A DNA stretch of 33,481 nucleotides from Bacteroidales bacterium. Lineage in GTDB: Bacteria; Bacteroidota; Bacteroidia; Bacteroidales; VadinHA17. Shown here piece by piece: positions 25,825-33,481 of this stretch. The number at the start of each line of letters is the position of its first letter. Position 1 is the first letter of the stretch. Under the pieces are notes generated by a model. The model searched no databases. It had not been told where the DNA came from and worked only from the letters and a program-made list of their open reading frames with translations. The position numbers and the translations under genes are program-made. Location of the stretch: contig JAAYQC010000044.1 in NCBI GenBank assembly GCA_012519515.1, positions 1 through 33,481 of the forward strand, read 5' to 3'.

Positions 25825-25862
25825 TTGATGATCAATTACTGAAATGTTTCCTGCTTTTCCCC

Positions 25863-28472
25863 ATGGCCAACAAGCAAAAATATGCCGAGACACCGCTGAT
25901 GAAGCAGTACTATAACATCAAGGCGAAGCATCCTGATGCTATTCTGCTTTTCAGGGTCGGCGATTTTTATGAGACCTTCGGTGCGGATGCCATAAAGACC
26001 TCCGAAATCCTGGGCATCACCCTCACCAGGAGGGCAAACGGTGCCGCCTCTTCTGTTGAGCTGGCGGGATTTCCCTATCATGCCCTCGACATCTATCTTC
26101 CAAGGCTGGTCAGGGCAGGGCAGAGGGTGGCGATATGCGAACAGCTTGAGGATCCTAAACTGGCAAAGAAAATAGTAAAGCGGGGGATTACCGAGCTCGT
26201 GACACCGGGAGTTTCGCTTGATGATAACGTCCTTACCCACAAGGAAAATAACTTTCTGGCTGCTGTCCACATCGACAAGAAAGCTGCAGGGGTCGCTTTT
26301 CTCGATATCTCAACGGGCGAGTTTCTTGCAGCTGAAGGCAGCTTTGAATATATCGACCAGTTGCTGAGTAACTTTCAGCCCAAGGAGGTTCTTTATGAGA
26401 AGAGGAAGAAAGAGCTCTTCACTGAGAACTTCGGAACAAAATTCTATACCTTCAGGCTCGACGACTGGATCTTCACCCCGGAAGCGGCAAGCGACAGGCT
26501 CCTGAAGCAGTTCGAGACCACCTCGCTCAAGGGATTCGGAGTACAGAACCTGGCGCTGGCGGTTATCGCGGCAGGCGCTGTGCTGCACTACCTCGATATT
26601 ACCCAGCACTCTCAGCTGGGACACATCACAAATCTGTCGAGGATAGATGAGGACAGGTACGTGTGGCTCGACAAGTTCACCATTAGGAACCTTGAGCTGT
26701 TCCATACACCGTATGAAGGTGCCCGTACTTTTATTGATGTGATCGACCGCACCATTTCGCCGATGGGAGGGAGGATGCTGAAGAGGTGGGTTTCGCTTCC
26801 GCTGAAAGACATTCAGCCTATAGCTGACAGGCACGATATAGTGGAATATCTTATGTCGTCAGTGGATGTAATGCACGAAATTGCCGTACTGCTACAGCAG
26901 GTGGGCGATCTTGAGAGACTGGTCTCAAAGGTGGCTGTCGGCAGGGTGAATCCCCGGGAAGTGCTTCAGCTGAAGAGAGCCCTGAGGGCAGTCGTCCCGA
27001 TAAGGGAGATATGTGACAAAAGCGGATGCGGTCCTCTTAAGATACTTGGGGAACAGCTTAATCCCTGCCAGACAATAGCCGACAGGATAGAAAGGGGACT
27101 TAACAGCGATCCTCCTGCCCAGCTTATCAGGGGGAAGGTGATTGCAGAAGGAGTCTCCGATGAGCTTGATGAACTCAGGAAAATTCTTTACAGCGGCAAG
27201 GATTATCTCAATGAGCTGCAATCGAGGGAGATACAAAGGACGGGTATCAGTTCGCTCAAGGTGAGTTTCAACAACGTGTTCGGGTATTATATTGAAGTAA
27301 GGAACACTCATAAGGACAAGGTTCCCCCGGAGTGGATACGAAAGCAGACCCTGGTGAGCGCAGAACGCTACATCACGGCCGAACTCAAGGAATATGAGGA
27401 GAAAATTCTGGGCGCCGAGGAGAAGATCATTGCACTCGAGACGAAGTTGTTCAACGATCTTGTCCAGTCAATAGTGGATTACATTCCACCCATCCAGCTG
27501 AACTCGTCGCTGATAGCCAGGCTCGACTGTCTTTATTCCTTCGCTGTGGTATCGAAGGAGAATGATTATGTCAGGCCTGTTATGGATGATTCTTTCAGGC
27601 TTGATATCAAGGACGGACGTCATCCTGTGATAGAAAAGCAGCTTCCTCCCGGGGAATCGTACGTGCCGAACGATCTCTTTCTGGATTCCGACGACCAGCA
27701 GATAATAATACTGACGGGTCCGAACATGTCGGGTAAGTCGGCTCTTTTGCGTCAGACCGCCCTGTCGGTGCTTATGGCCCAGATGGGCTGTTTTGTTCCG
27801 GCCAGGGAAGCAAACATCGGCATTGTCGACAAGATCTTCACCAGGGTTGGGGCATCCGATAACATTAGCCTTGGCGAGTCGACCTTCATGGTTGAGATGA
27901 ACGAGACGGCCAGCATACTGAATAACCTTTCCGACAGGAGCCTGGTCCTTCTCGACGAGATCGGCCGGGGAACAAGCACTTACGACGGAATATCGATTGC
28001 CTGGGCCATGGTTGAATATCTTCATGAGAACAGGCACAGGGCAAAGACGCTGTTTGCCACCCATTATCATGAGCTGAATGAGATGGAAAACTCATTTCCA
28101 AGGGTTAGGAATTATAATATTTCGATAAGGGAATTCAACAATAAAATAATTTTCCTGAGGAAGCTTAAACGTGGGGGCAGTGAACATAGTTTCGGGATCC
28201 ATGTTGCCAGGATGGCAGGTATGCCCCGGAGCGTCGTGTCGCGTGCAAGTGACATACTTAAGGAGCTTGAGCAAAGTCATGAAAGGCAGGAGCTTACCAA
28301 GCCCATTGCCGGACTGGCTAGTCAAAGAGAAGGATACCAGCTGAGCTTTTTCCAGCTCGACGACCCCGTTCTGAAACAGATAAGAGACGAGATACTCGAT
28401 CTGGATATCGAAAACCTAACCCCGATAGAGGCCCTGAACAAGCTGTACAACATAAAGAAGTATCTGAAATAA
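25863..28472 (+). CDS. mutS: DNA mismatch repair protein MutS
   Basis: 869 residues from the ATG at 25863. The frame is open another 51 codons upstream but lacks family similarity, and the -7 box lies inside that stretch. The N-terminal mismatch-recognition motif GDFYETF holds Phe36 and Glu38. Connector, lever and clamp domains follow ([15 protein letters not shown] in the clamp region). The ATPase has Walker [10 protein letters not shown] near 618, the [15 protein letters not shown] segment, Walker [17 protein letters not shown] near 690, and ATHYHEL. It recognises mispairs and small loops and recruits MutL. Length and motifs are normal for MutS1. The gene converges on the GNAT-HDAC gene. 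Confidence 0.98.
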   Translation: MANKQKYAETPLMKQYYNIKAKHPDAILLFRVGDFYETFGADAIKTSEILGITLTRRANGAASSVELAGFPYHALDIYLPRLVRAGQRVAICEQLEDPKLAKKIVKRGITELVTPGVSLDDNVLTHKENNFLAAVHIDKKAAGVAFLDISTGEFLAAEGSFEYIDQLLSNFQPKEVLYEKRKKELFTENFGTKFYTFRLDDWIFTPEAASDRLLKQFETTSLKGFGVQNLALAVIAAGAVLHYLDITQHSQLGHITNLSRIDEDRYVWLDKFTIRNLELFHTPYEGARTFIDVIDRTISPMGGRMLKRWVSLPLKDIQPIADRHDIVEYLMSSVDVMHEIAVLLQQVGDLERLVSKVAVGRVNPREVLQLKRALRAVVPIREICDKSGCGPLKILGEQLNPCQTIADRIERGLNSDPPAQLIRGKVIAEGVSDELDELRKILYSGKDYLNELQSREIQRTGISSLKVSFNNVFGYYIEVRNTHKDKVPPEWIRKQTLVSAERYITAELKEYEEKILGAEEKIIALETKLFNDLVQSIVDYIPPIQLNSSLIARLDCLYSFAVVSKENDYVRPVMDDSFRLDIKDGRHPVIEKQLPPGESYVPNDLFLDSDDQQIIILTGPNMSGKSALLRQTALSVLMAQMGCFVPAREANIGIVDKIFTRVGASDNISLGESTFMVEMNETASILNNLSDRSLVLLDEIGRGTSTYDGISIAWAMVEYLHENRHRAKTLFATHYHELNEMENSFPRVRNYNISIREFNNKIIFLRKLKRGGSEHSFGIHVARMAGMPRSVVSRASDILKELEQSHERQELTKPIAGLASQREGYQLSFFQLDDPVLKQIRDEILDLDIENLTPIEALNKLYNIKKYLK

Positions 28473-28500
28473 AGCGGAATACAACGGAATCCAGCCGTTC

Positions 28501-28514
28501 AGGGTTCAGGGTTC
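28501..28514. repeat. Two AGGGTTC heptamers
   Basis: A pair of AGGGTTC units, 28 bases after the mutS stop. The reverse complement, GAACCCT, is a unit of the heptamer block at 15280-15321, so the word recurs in the opposite orientation some 13 kb away. The remaining spacer to 28595 shows nothing else. Confidence 0.5.
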
Positions 28515-28595
28515 GAGCAAGTCTTGATCTGGCGTCACACGGTTTGATACCTAAAGGCCCAAGTCTCATATATTCAGCAATTTCCTCATCAATCA

Positions 28596-28749
28596 CTAAT
28601 TGTTAATTGCTCATTGCTCATTGCTAATTGTTCATTGCTCATTGCTAATTGCTAATTGTTCATTGCTAATTGCTAATTGTTCATTGCTAATTGCTAATTG
28701 TTCATTGCTCATTGCTAATTGTTCATTGCTCATTGCCAATTGCCAATTG
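28596..28749. repeat. Array of 22 in-register heptamers, consensus YYMATTG
   Basis: Twenty-two consecutive 7-base units without a single indel. Variants are CTAATTG, TTCATTG, CTCATTG, TTAATTG and CCAATTG. Between units 8 and 16 the order CTAATTG-CTAATTG-TTCATTG repeats three times, a 21-base higher-order period. The ATTG core is invariant, and variation is confined to the first three positions. The array fills the convergent junction of mutS and the GNAT-HDAC gene and runs 27 bases into the latter, supplying its last codons and stop. Confidence 0.95.
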
Positions 28750-30483
28750 TTTAAAGTGTTCTTCATAAAGTCCCTTCAAAAACCAGCGGGCGTTAATACC
28801 AAGGTGTCTGTTCTTGTAGCCTCCCTCCTGGATTACAAGAATCGGTAATTTCATAGTTCCTGCCATTCTGCCGTTTTTCAGGAAATCTTCCGGCGACAGC
28901 AGCCAGGTACCTGTCGGGTCTCCTTTGGATGTGTCAAGACCCAGGCAGATGATCAGATAGTCGGGTTTGAATCTTCTTATGATTTTCAGGGCATGGCTAA
29001 GAGTTTCCCTGTATTCCTCACCGTTGATAACCTCCTTCAGGGGGAAGTTGAAATTATACCCGGTGCCTTCACCGTTTCCCTTCTCTTCGGTGAAGCCTGA
29101 GAAATACGGATAGGCAAATGAAGGATGGCCGTGGATCGAGACTGTAAGCACGTCGGATCTGTCGTAGAAGATTTGCTGTTGTCCGTTCCCGTGGTGATAA
29201 TCCATATCAAGTATTGCGACTCTGCCATACCTGCTAAGGTAGTTTGCCGCGATGGCCGCGTTGTTGAAATAGCAGAAACCGCCGAAAACGAAGCGTTCCG
29301 CATGATGTCCGGGAGGTCTTGTCAGGACATAAGCTATCCGGTTTCCTTCCAGGATGGAATCAGCGGCAGTCAGCGCGCAGTTCACTCCCCATCTTGCTGC
29401 CTTGTATGCATTTATATTAAGCGGGGTAAAGGTGTCAATGCAATAGTAACCTGCCCTGACCGACAGTTCTTTTGGCGGCCGTGCAACATTGCGGATGGAG
29501 AAGACATAAGGATAGACCGAACGGTCAGGTCCGATTGACATACAGACCGTCTTAAAGTATTTTACATAGCCGCGGTCATGTACATCATAAATGAACTTGT
29601 CGGGATATTCTTCAACCTTTTCCTCTGAAACATATCCCAGTTTGTTTATTTCCCTGAGGATGCTTTTGACTCTTACAGGGGATTCCACGTATCCGACTTC
29701 CCTCACGTGGTGAATCTGATGCCTGGCGTTTACGAATAGTTTTATTTTGAACCTGTTGCTTTCAGCTTTTTGTTTTTCGGGCCGGTGTTTTTTAATATAT
29801 CGTGCAGGCCGGAGTTTTACAGGGTCTTCCTTTACGCTTGAGACTACCATTCTAATGTATTCCATGGGGCAATAATCTCCGTATTTTCGTTTCAGTATAG
29901 CCCTTATTATCTTCTTAAGCTCATTTGCCCTGAGAGGTCGTCCTGAGCCAAGATCGTCGTATACCAGGTAGGGAGGACAGTCGTCTTCGGGTTTTACGGG
30001 TGTTTCATATTTTGTGTTAATAATCGGGAAGGCGCCGTAGCGTTCATAGAACGCGAGCCTTTCTGCATTCTGCCCGATAAGTGTCTTGTCTTTGCACAAC
30101 TCCGGGTCATCAGGAAGGCATTCAAAGAATATCCCTATTGTACCCAGGGATAAAGCCTCTTCTCTCAGTCTCTCATAAAGTGATCCGCCAACACCCGATG
30201 TTGGTCTTCCGGGAGTAACGGCCAGATAATCAAGGTAACATAATTTCAGGTCCGACATGTACATCAGGATGGCAAAACCCCTTATGTTTCCTTTATAATC
30301 GTCAGCAATCAAGAGGGATGTCTGGAATTTCTTTTCCACGGGGTTTGCCATCTGTAGAAAAATATTTTCGATTTGATTTTCAGAAACAGCAGGGAACTGC
30401 AGTTTCATGATTTCCCTGACTCTGTCAATAACCGGCCTGTTGCCATCAAGAAAGGGATTGGATATTTTTCTGATCCTGAACAT
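28723..30483 (-). CDS. GNAT acetyltransferase-HDAC/acetylpolyamine deacetylase fusion
   Basis: 586 residues joining two opposing activities. Residues 1-180 form a GNAT domain with acetyl-CoA loop GRPTSGVGGSLYERLREEA (92-110) and AFYERYGAF. A basic linker (200-250) leads to a class II-type deacetylase domain: RPPGHHAERF with His393/His394, DMDYHHGNG with likely zinc ligands Asp428 and His430, LGLDTSKGDP with likely ligand Asp517, and EGGY with Tyr556. The deacetylase part resembles bacterial acetylpolyamine amidohydrolases as well as HDACs. All catalytic residues appear intact on the deacetylase side. The last residues (LAIGNEQ) and the stop are encoded by the heptamer array. The substrate, whether protein lysine or polyamine, is undetermined. 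Confidence 0.9.
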   Translation of the reverse strand: MFRIRKISNPFLDGNRPVIDRVREIMKLQFPAVSENQIENIFLQMANPVEKKFQTSLLIADDYKGNIRGFAILMYMSDLKLCYLDYLAVTPGRPTSGVGGSLYERLREEALSLGTIGIFFECLPDDPELCKDKTLIGQNAERLAFYERYGAFPIINTKYETPVKPEDDCPPYLVYDDLGSGRPLRANELKKIIRAILKRKYGDYCPMEYIRMVVSSVKEDPVKLRPARYIKKHRPEKQKAESNRFKIKLFVNARHQIHHVREVGYVESPVRVKSILREINKLGYVSEEKVEEYPDKFIYDVHDRGYVKYFKTVCMSIGPDRSVYPYVFSIRNVARPPKELSVRAGYYCIDTFTPLNINAYKAARWGVNCALTAADSILEGNRIAYVLTRPPGHHAERFVFGGFCYFNNAAIAANYLSRYGRVAILDMDYHHGNGQQQIFYDRSDVLTVSIHGHPSFAYPYFSGFTEEKGNGEGTGYNFNFPLKEVINGEEYRETLSHALKIIRRFKPDYLIICLGLDTSKGDPTGTWLLSPEDFLKNGRMAGTMKLPILVIQEGGYKNRHLGINARWFLKGLYEEHFKQLAIGNEQ

Positions 30484-30634
30484 TTTCTTTGTTTTTAATG
30501 TGGACAGTTTGAGCGGTGTTTATCCGGGAAAGTCATCCGTGAAGAACTTAAAAACACATCCGCGTAGATAAATTGGGGCGCAATATAGCAATAATTATCA
30601 GTTGGTGTTCAGCTGTTCTTTGCAGGTTCAGGGA

Positions 30635-30642
30635 TAATTTTG
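30635..30642 (+). promoter_or_regulatory. -7 promoter box for the SPOR lipoprotein gene
   Basis: TAATTTTG matches TAnnTTTG exactly, 29 bases before the ATG at 30672. TTTG at 30619-30622 is nearer than the usual spacing. Placement just upstream of the gene supports it. Confidence 0.5.
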
Positions 30643-30671
30643 CACCTTTACGTCATGAAAAATAACGGAAA

Positions 30672-31118
30672 ATGAGAAGAGTGATTTTTCTTTTTGTGGC
30701 GGTGATATTCACTGCTGCTTCCTGCGATGTAAGCAAGACAAGCCTGTTCGGCAGCAGAAAAACCGAAAAGGAACCGGAAGGGACCTCCATCAAAGCTACG
30801 GTGCTTATTCCTGCAACTCCCATTCCCGCACCCATAAAGGAGGTTGAGGAGACGCTGGTTCCCGATGGGGATATTGAGCCTTCGCCGGGAAAATACTTCG
30901 TCATAATCGGAAGCTTCAGGAATCCCGATAATGCCAGGGAGCATCAGGCTCTGGTTGGAAAGGACGGATTTGTTTCAGAGCTTCTGAAGAATGAAGCAGG
31001 ATTGTACAGGGTTTCAGTTATGGCAACCGATGACATTATTTCTGCAAGAAACGAGATCGGAAGGATACGTTCAAAATTCCCTTCATACTCCGACACCTGG
31101 CTTCTAATCAGAAAGTAA
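30672..31118 (+). CDS. SPOR-domain lipoprotein
   Basis: 148 residues. The signal peptide ends in lipobox TAASC with Cys18. A proline-rich low-complexity spacer (about 40-70) leads to a C-terminal SPOR domain (about 72-148: GKYFVIIGSFRNPDNAREHQAL, LYRVSVMATDDIISARNEI, SDTWLLIRK). SPOR domains bind denuded peptidoglycan at division sites, so this is probably an outer-membrane-anchored, septum-directed protein. A shorter frame at 30655 (MKNNGK) stops after a few codons, so 30672 is the start. A terminator-like hairpin follows and separates it from trkH. Confidence 0.88.
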   Translation: MRRVIFLFVAVIFTAASCDVSKTSLFGSRKTEKEPEGTSIKATVLIPATPIPAPIKEVEETLVPDGDIEPSPGKYFVIIGSFRNPDNAREHQALVGKDGFVSELLKNEAGLYRVSVMATDDIISARNEIGRIRSKFPSYSDTWLLIRK

Positions 31119-31224
31119 CCGTTTTTACCGGCATCGTTTCAGTTAATACAGATGCAGGCAGAACGTCTGCATGCTTCACCATCCGTGCATATCCGCCGTA
31201 AAAAAAAGAAAACAGATGACTTGC

Positions 31225-31256
31225 AAAAGCGGATTATTCAATATATTTCCGCTTTT
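31225..31256 (+). terminator. Terminator-like hairpin after the SPOR lipoprotein gene
   Basis: A perfect 9-bp stem (AAAAGCGGA with TCCGCTTTT) has a 14-base AT-rich loop and a T run in its 3' arm. It lies about 105 bases past the SPOR gene stop and 28 bases before the trkH ATG. A smaller dyad (GCAGA-ACG-TCTGC) lies near 31155. Confidence 0.5.
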
Positions 31257-31283
31257 AAACATTAATGTACCAGCAGGTGCATC

Positions 31284-33110
31284 ATGACAGGAAAGAGGAC
31301 AAGGCTGAGTTTCCGGGAAAGAATCTTTAAGCTGCTTTTCGTAGCAGGCGATAAATACAAATCAATGCTCAGGTGGCTTGAAGATCTCTGCCGCTTTGTT
31401 CTTGTCATATCCATATCCCTTTTCCTGATAGGCTTTCTTTTATATGTGGGCTTCATTGTCTCAGAGGAAAGCCTGACAGGAATCAGGGCTGCTTTCAGGA
31501 TACTCTTCGTGCTGATTTATTTCGCGAAATACATTCCTGAATTGCTGGCACCGCGCAGGATATTCAATGGCTCGCCGGTTTTCAGGACGATTGTGTTCCT
31601 GCTGTGTACGGCAGTTTTCATTGCCAACTTCATAACGCCGGAAAAGCCATCTTCAATATGGACCCACTTCCATGGAACGGTTCCCATCATCATCGCCCTC
31701 TTTTTGATGACTATTTTGAGAATGTCGAAACTTCTCAGGAGGATTAGTACGGTGAAGATCCAGCCGGCAATGGTTTTTTCCATTATATTTCTGATTATAA
31801 TATTCATAGGAACAGGTTTTCTGATGCTTCCGAAAGCCAATTACCAGAATGTTTCCTTCCTCGATGCCCTTTTTACATCAGTGAGCGCAGTGTGTGTTAC
31901 CGGTCTGCAAGTCACTGATACGACAACATCCTTCACAATGATGGGCCAGATTATTATCCTTATCCTTATCCAGCTTGGCGGTCTGGGAATAATGACATTC
32001 ACTGTTTTTTTCAGTTACATCTTTACCTCCAGCTCATCCTTCCGCGACGGTATTCTTCTGACGGAGCTTTTTTCGTCCGAGTCGATGGGAAATTTTTATA
32101 ATATACTTGCCAGGATATTCCTTATTACTTTGCTCACTGAAGCTGCCGGATCGCTTCTTATATACGGGGTACTTGAACATGATGCGGCCGACAGGATTTT
32201 CTTTTCCGTCTTTCACTCGGTGTCAGCTTTCTGCAATGCCGGGTTCTCAACTCTATCCGACGGGCTGGCAACAGAGGGCATCAACCGGAACGCTTCTCTG
32301 AAAATAATAATATCCATACTTGTCATACTCGGCGGAATAGGATTCCCTGTGCTTCTTTTTGTATATCGCTATGCCAGGTATCTGTTCCAGGTTGTTTTAA
32401 GAAAGATCAGAAGGAGGCAGAAGCCCATAAGGCCGGAACAGCGTAACATTCCGGTAAGGATAGTGATTGCAACCACCGTGATTCTTATACTGGCCGGGAT
32501 GGGGCTATTCCTGTTATTTGAACAAAATGGAAGCCTGAGCGGTAAAGATACCGGGATAAAACTGGTGGACGCCTTTTTTGGGAGCGTAAGCGCGAGATCG
32601 TCGGGATTCAGCAGTATGAATGTATCTCTCTGGAGCTATCCCACTGTTTTTATGATGATGATGTTGATGTGGATCGGTTCTTCTCCGGGTTCAACGGGAG
32701 GAGGTATCAAAACCACAACTTTCGCCATAGCGTTGATGTCGTCATGGAGTTATATCAGGGGAAGAGAGTACCTCAGGGTGAACAACAGGGAGATAAGCAA
32801 TGATACAATCAGGAGGGTTCTGGCCATAATATTTTTCTCCCTGATATTTCTGACGGCCGGATTTCTGGGCCTGATGGTGGCGGAGCCTGGCAGGAATCCG
32901 GTTCATCTTCTTTTTGAAACAGTTGCAGCATACAGCACAACAGGATTGAGCCTGGCCGATCCCTCAACATTTACGGCTGCCGGTAAGTTGATCATAGTTT
33001 TTATGATGTTCATAGGAAGGATAGGTCCGCTGACACTTCTTGCAGGAATATTTACCGCCCATGGAAGAAGGTATTCAAGATACCCTGAAATTGATATTGT
33101 TATAAACTGA
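31284..33110 (+). CDS. trkH: TrkH/KtrB-type potassium transporter subunit
   Basis: 608 residues, longer than typical KtrB (about 450). The extra N-terminal 140 residues carry about four predicted membrane helices (ISLFLIGFLLYVGFI, FRILFVLIYFAKYIPELL, TIVFLLCTAVFIANF, HGTVPIIIALFLMTIL). The four pore-repeat selectivity segments follow in order: SAVCVTGLQVTD, SAFCNAGFST, SARSSGFSSMN and AAYSTTGLSL, each with the filter glycine. It forms the membrane pore for potassium uptake, gated by a cytosolic TrkA/KtrA ring. The trkA-like gene starts six bases after its stop, so they form an operon. Confidence 0.94.
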   Translation: MTGKRTRLSFRERIFKLLFVAGDKYKSMLRWLEDLCRFVLVISISLFLIGFLLYVGFIVSEESLTGIRAAFRILFVLIYFAKYIPELLAPRRIFNGSPVFRTIVFLLCTAVFIANFITPEKPSSIWTHFHGTVPIIIALFLMTILRMSKLLRRISTVKIQPAMVFSIIFLIIIFIGTGFLMLPKANYQNVSFLDALFTSVSAVCVTGLQVTDTTTSFTMMGQIIILILIQLGGLGIMTFTVFFSYIFTSSSSFRDGILLTELFSSESMGNFYNILARIFLITLLTEAAGSLLIYGVLEHDAADRIFFSVFHSVSAFCNAGFSTLSDGLATEGINRNASLKIIISILVILGGIGFPVLLFVYRYARYLFQVVLRKIRRRQKPIRPEQRNIPVRIVIATTVILILAGMGLFLLFEQNGSLSGKDTGIKLVDAFFGSVSARSSGFSSMNVSLWSYPTVFMMMMLMWIGSSPGSTGGGIKTTTFAIALMSSWSYIRGREYLRVNNREISNDTIRRVLAIIFFSLIFLTAGFLGLMVAEPGRNPVHLLFETVAAYSTTGLSLADPSTFTAAGKLIIVFMMFIGRIGPLTLLAGIFTAHGRRYSRYPEIDIVIN

Positions 33111-33116
33111 CAAAAT

Positions 33117-33481
33117 ATGAAGTACATTGTAATTGGTCTGGGCTACTTCGGATCAAATCTGGCCTCCAGGCTTACCAGTATGGGCCATGAGGTGATAGGA
33201 GTGGATAATCATCCCGAAAGGCTTGATGAACTGAAAGACAGCGTCACCACGGTGATGAAGATGGATGCTACCAATGTGAATGCTGTCAGGAGCCTGCCCC
33301 TTGATGATGCAGATGCGGTAATTGTGGCTATAGGCGAGGACGTCGGTTCTTCCATACTGGCAGCATCCATACTGAAAAACCTGAAGGTAAAGCGAATAAT
33401 TGGCAGGGCTATTCATCAGACTCATCACAGCATCCTGAACCAGATAGGGATAGATGAGGTGGTAATGCCGCTTGAGGATTC
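33117..33481 (+). CDS. trkA: TrkA/KtrA-type potassium channel regulatory subunit, 3' end cut by window edge
   Basis: About 121 codons are visible. An N-terminal RCK Rossmann fold shows GLGYFGSNLASRL (glycine-rich dinucleotide loop), the acidic residue after strand two in VIGVDNHPERLDEL, then MDATNVNAVRSL, DADAVIVAIGED and KRIIGRAIHQTHHSILNQIGIDEVVMPLEDS. This is the NAD(H)/ATP-binding domain that gates TrkH/KtrB. The remaining part, including any second RCK_C domain, lies outside. A single-domain KtrA (about 220 residues) seems likelier than the double-length TrkA, but the window cannot show it. Confidence 0.93.
   Translation, partial: MKYIVIGLGYFGSNLASRLTSMGHEVIGVDNHPERLDELKDSVTTVMKMDATNVNAVRSLPLDDADAVIVAIGEDVGSSILAASILKNLKVKRIIGRAIHQTHHSILNQIGIDEVVMPLED

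Noticed and set aside
25710-25862. Upstream in-frame extension of MutS
   Set aside because: The first 51 codons lack MutS similarity and contain the TATCTTTG promoter box. MutS proteins begin near [16 protein letters not shown].
28596-28749. A CRISPR array at the heptamer locus
   Set aside because: Units are 7 bases with no unique spacers, and no cas genes are nearby.
28600-28848. An 82-codon plus-strand open frame reading repeated ANCSLLI
   Set aside because: It is the heptamer array read in one frame (21 bases gives 7 residues). There is no start context, and it overlaps the GNAT-HDAC gene antisense.

Overview
The window looks like chromosomal DNA of a Bacteroidota member, probably an environmental Bacteroidales or Marinilabiliales-type lineage. 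The support is: two TonB-dependent receptors, one with an N-terminal carboxypeptidase-D-like domain; start codons without Shine-Dalgarno sequences; several TAnnTTTG-type -7 promoter boxes; and families common in Bacteroidota (TIGR02757/DUF2400, a tricorn-like S41 protease, SPOR lipoproteins). I see no tRNA, rRNA, IS element, phage gene or CRISPR array.

Layout. (1) 1-2250, minus: a B12-type TonB receptor cut by the left edge, behind a clear cobalamin riboswitch and a promoter. (2) 2450-6336, plus: a TonB receptor and a beta-propeller phytase-like lipoprotein sharing one base, probably an organophosphate-scavenging operon. (3) 6489-8360: a TIGR02757 protein converging on a membrane-anchored coiled-coil protein, with a terminator hairpin between them. 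(4) 8724-15128, minus: the most unusual part. A lone receiver, a hybrid histidine kinase with a C-terminal Hpt domain and an NtrC-type sigma-54 activator form an operon preceded by a near-consensus -24/-12 promoter. The next gene upstream, for an exported Tyr-rich, Ser/Arg/Thr-repeat protein, has a sigma-54 promoter with an intact GG-N10-GC core. The four genes look like a self-contained sigma-54 envelope-response module. (5) 15504-23903, minus: sbcC, sbcD, a small metallophosphoesterase and a secreted tricorn-like protease. (6) 24161-25702: a 5' fragment of a TrmN6-like tRNA methyltransferase gene facing an intact saccharopine dehydrogenase-like gene. (7) 25863-30483: mutS, converging on a GNAT-HDAC fusion gene. 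(8) 30672-33481, plus: a SPOR lipoprotein and a TrkH/TrkA-type potassium uptake pair cut by the right edge.

A second theme is intergenic short tandem repeats, mostly with 7-bp units and sometimes 8 or 9. Two related mosaics lie in the same orientation on both sides of the Tyr-rich protein gene. A third locus at 28596-28749 holds 22 consecutive in-register heptamers and supplies the last codons of the GNAT-HDAC gene. The repeat words are shared between loci, so they look like a dispersed family and not independent slippage events.
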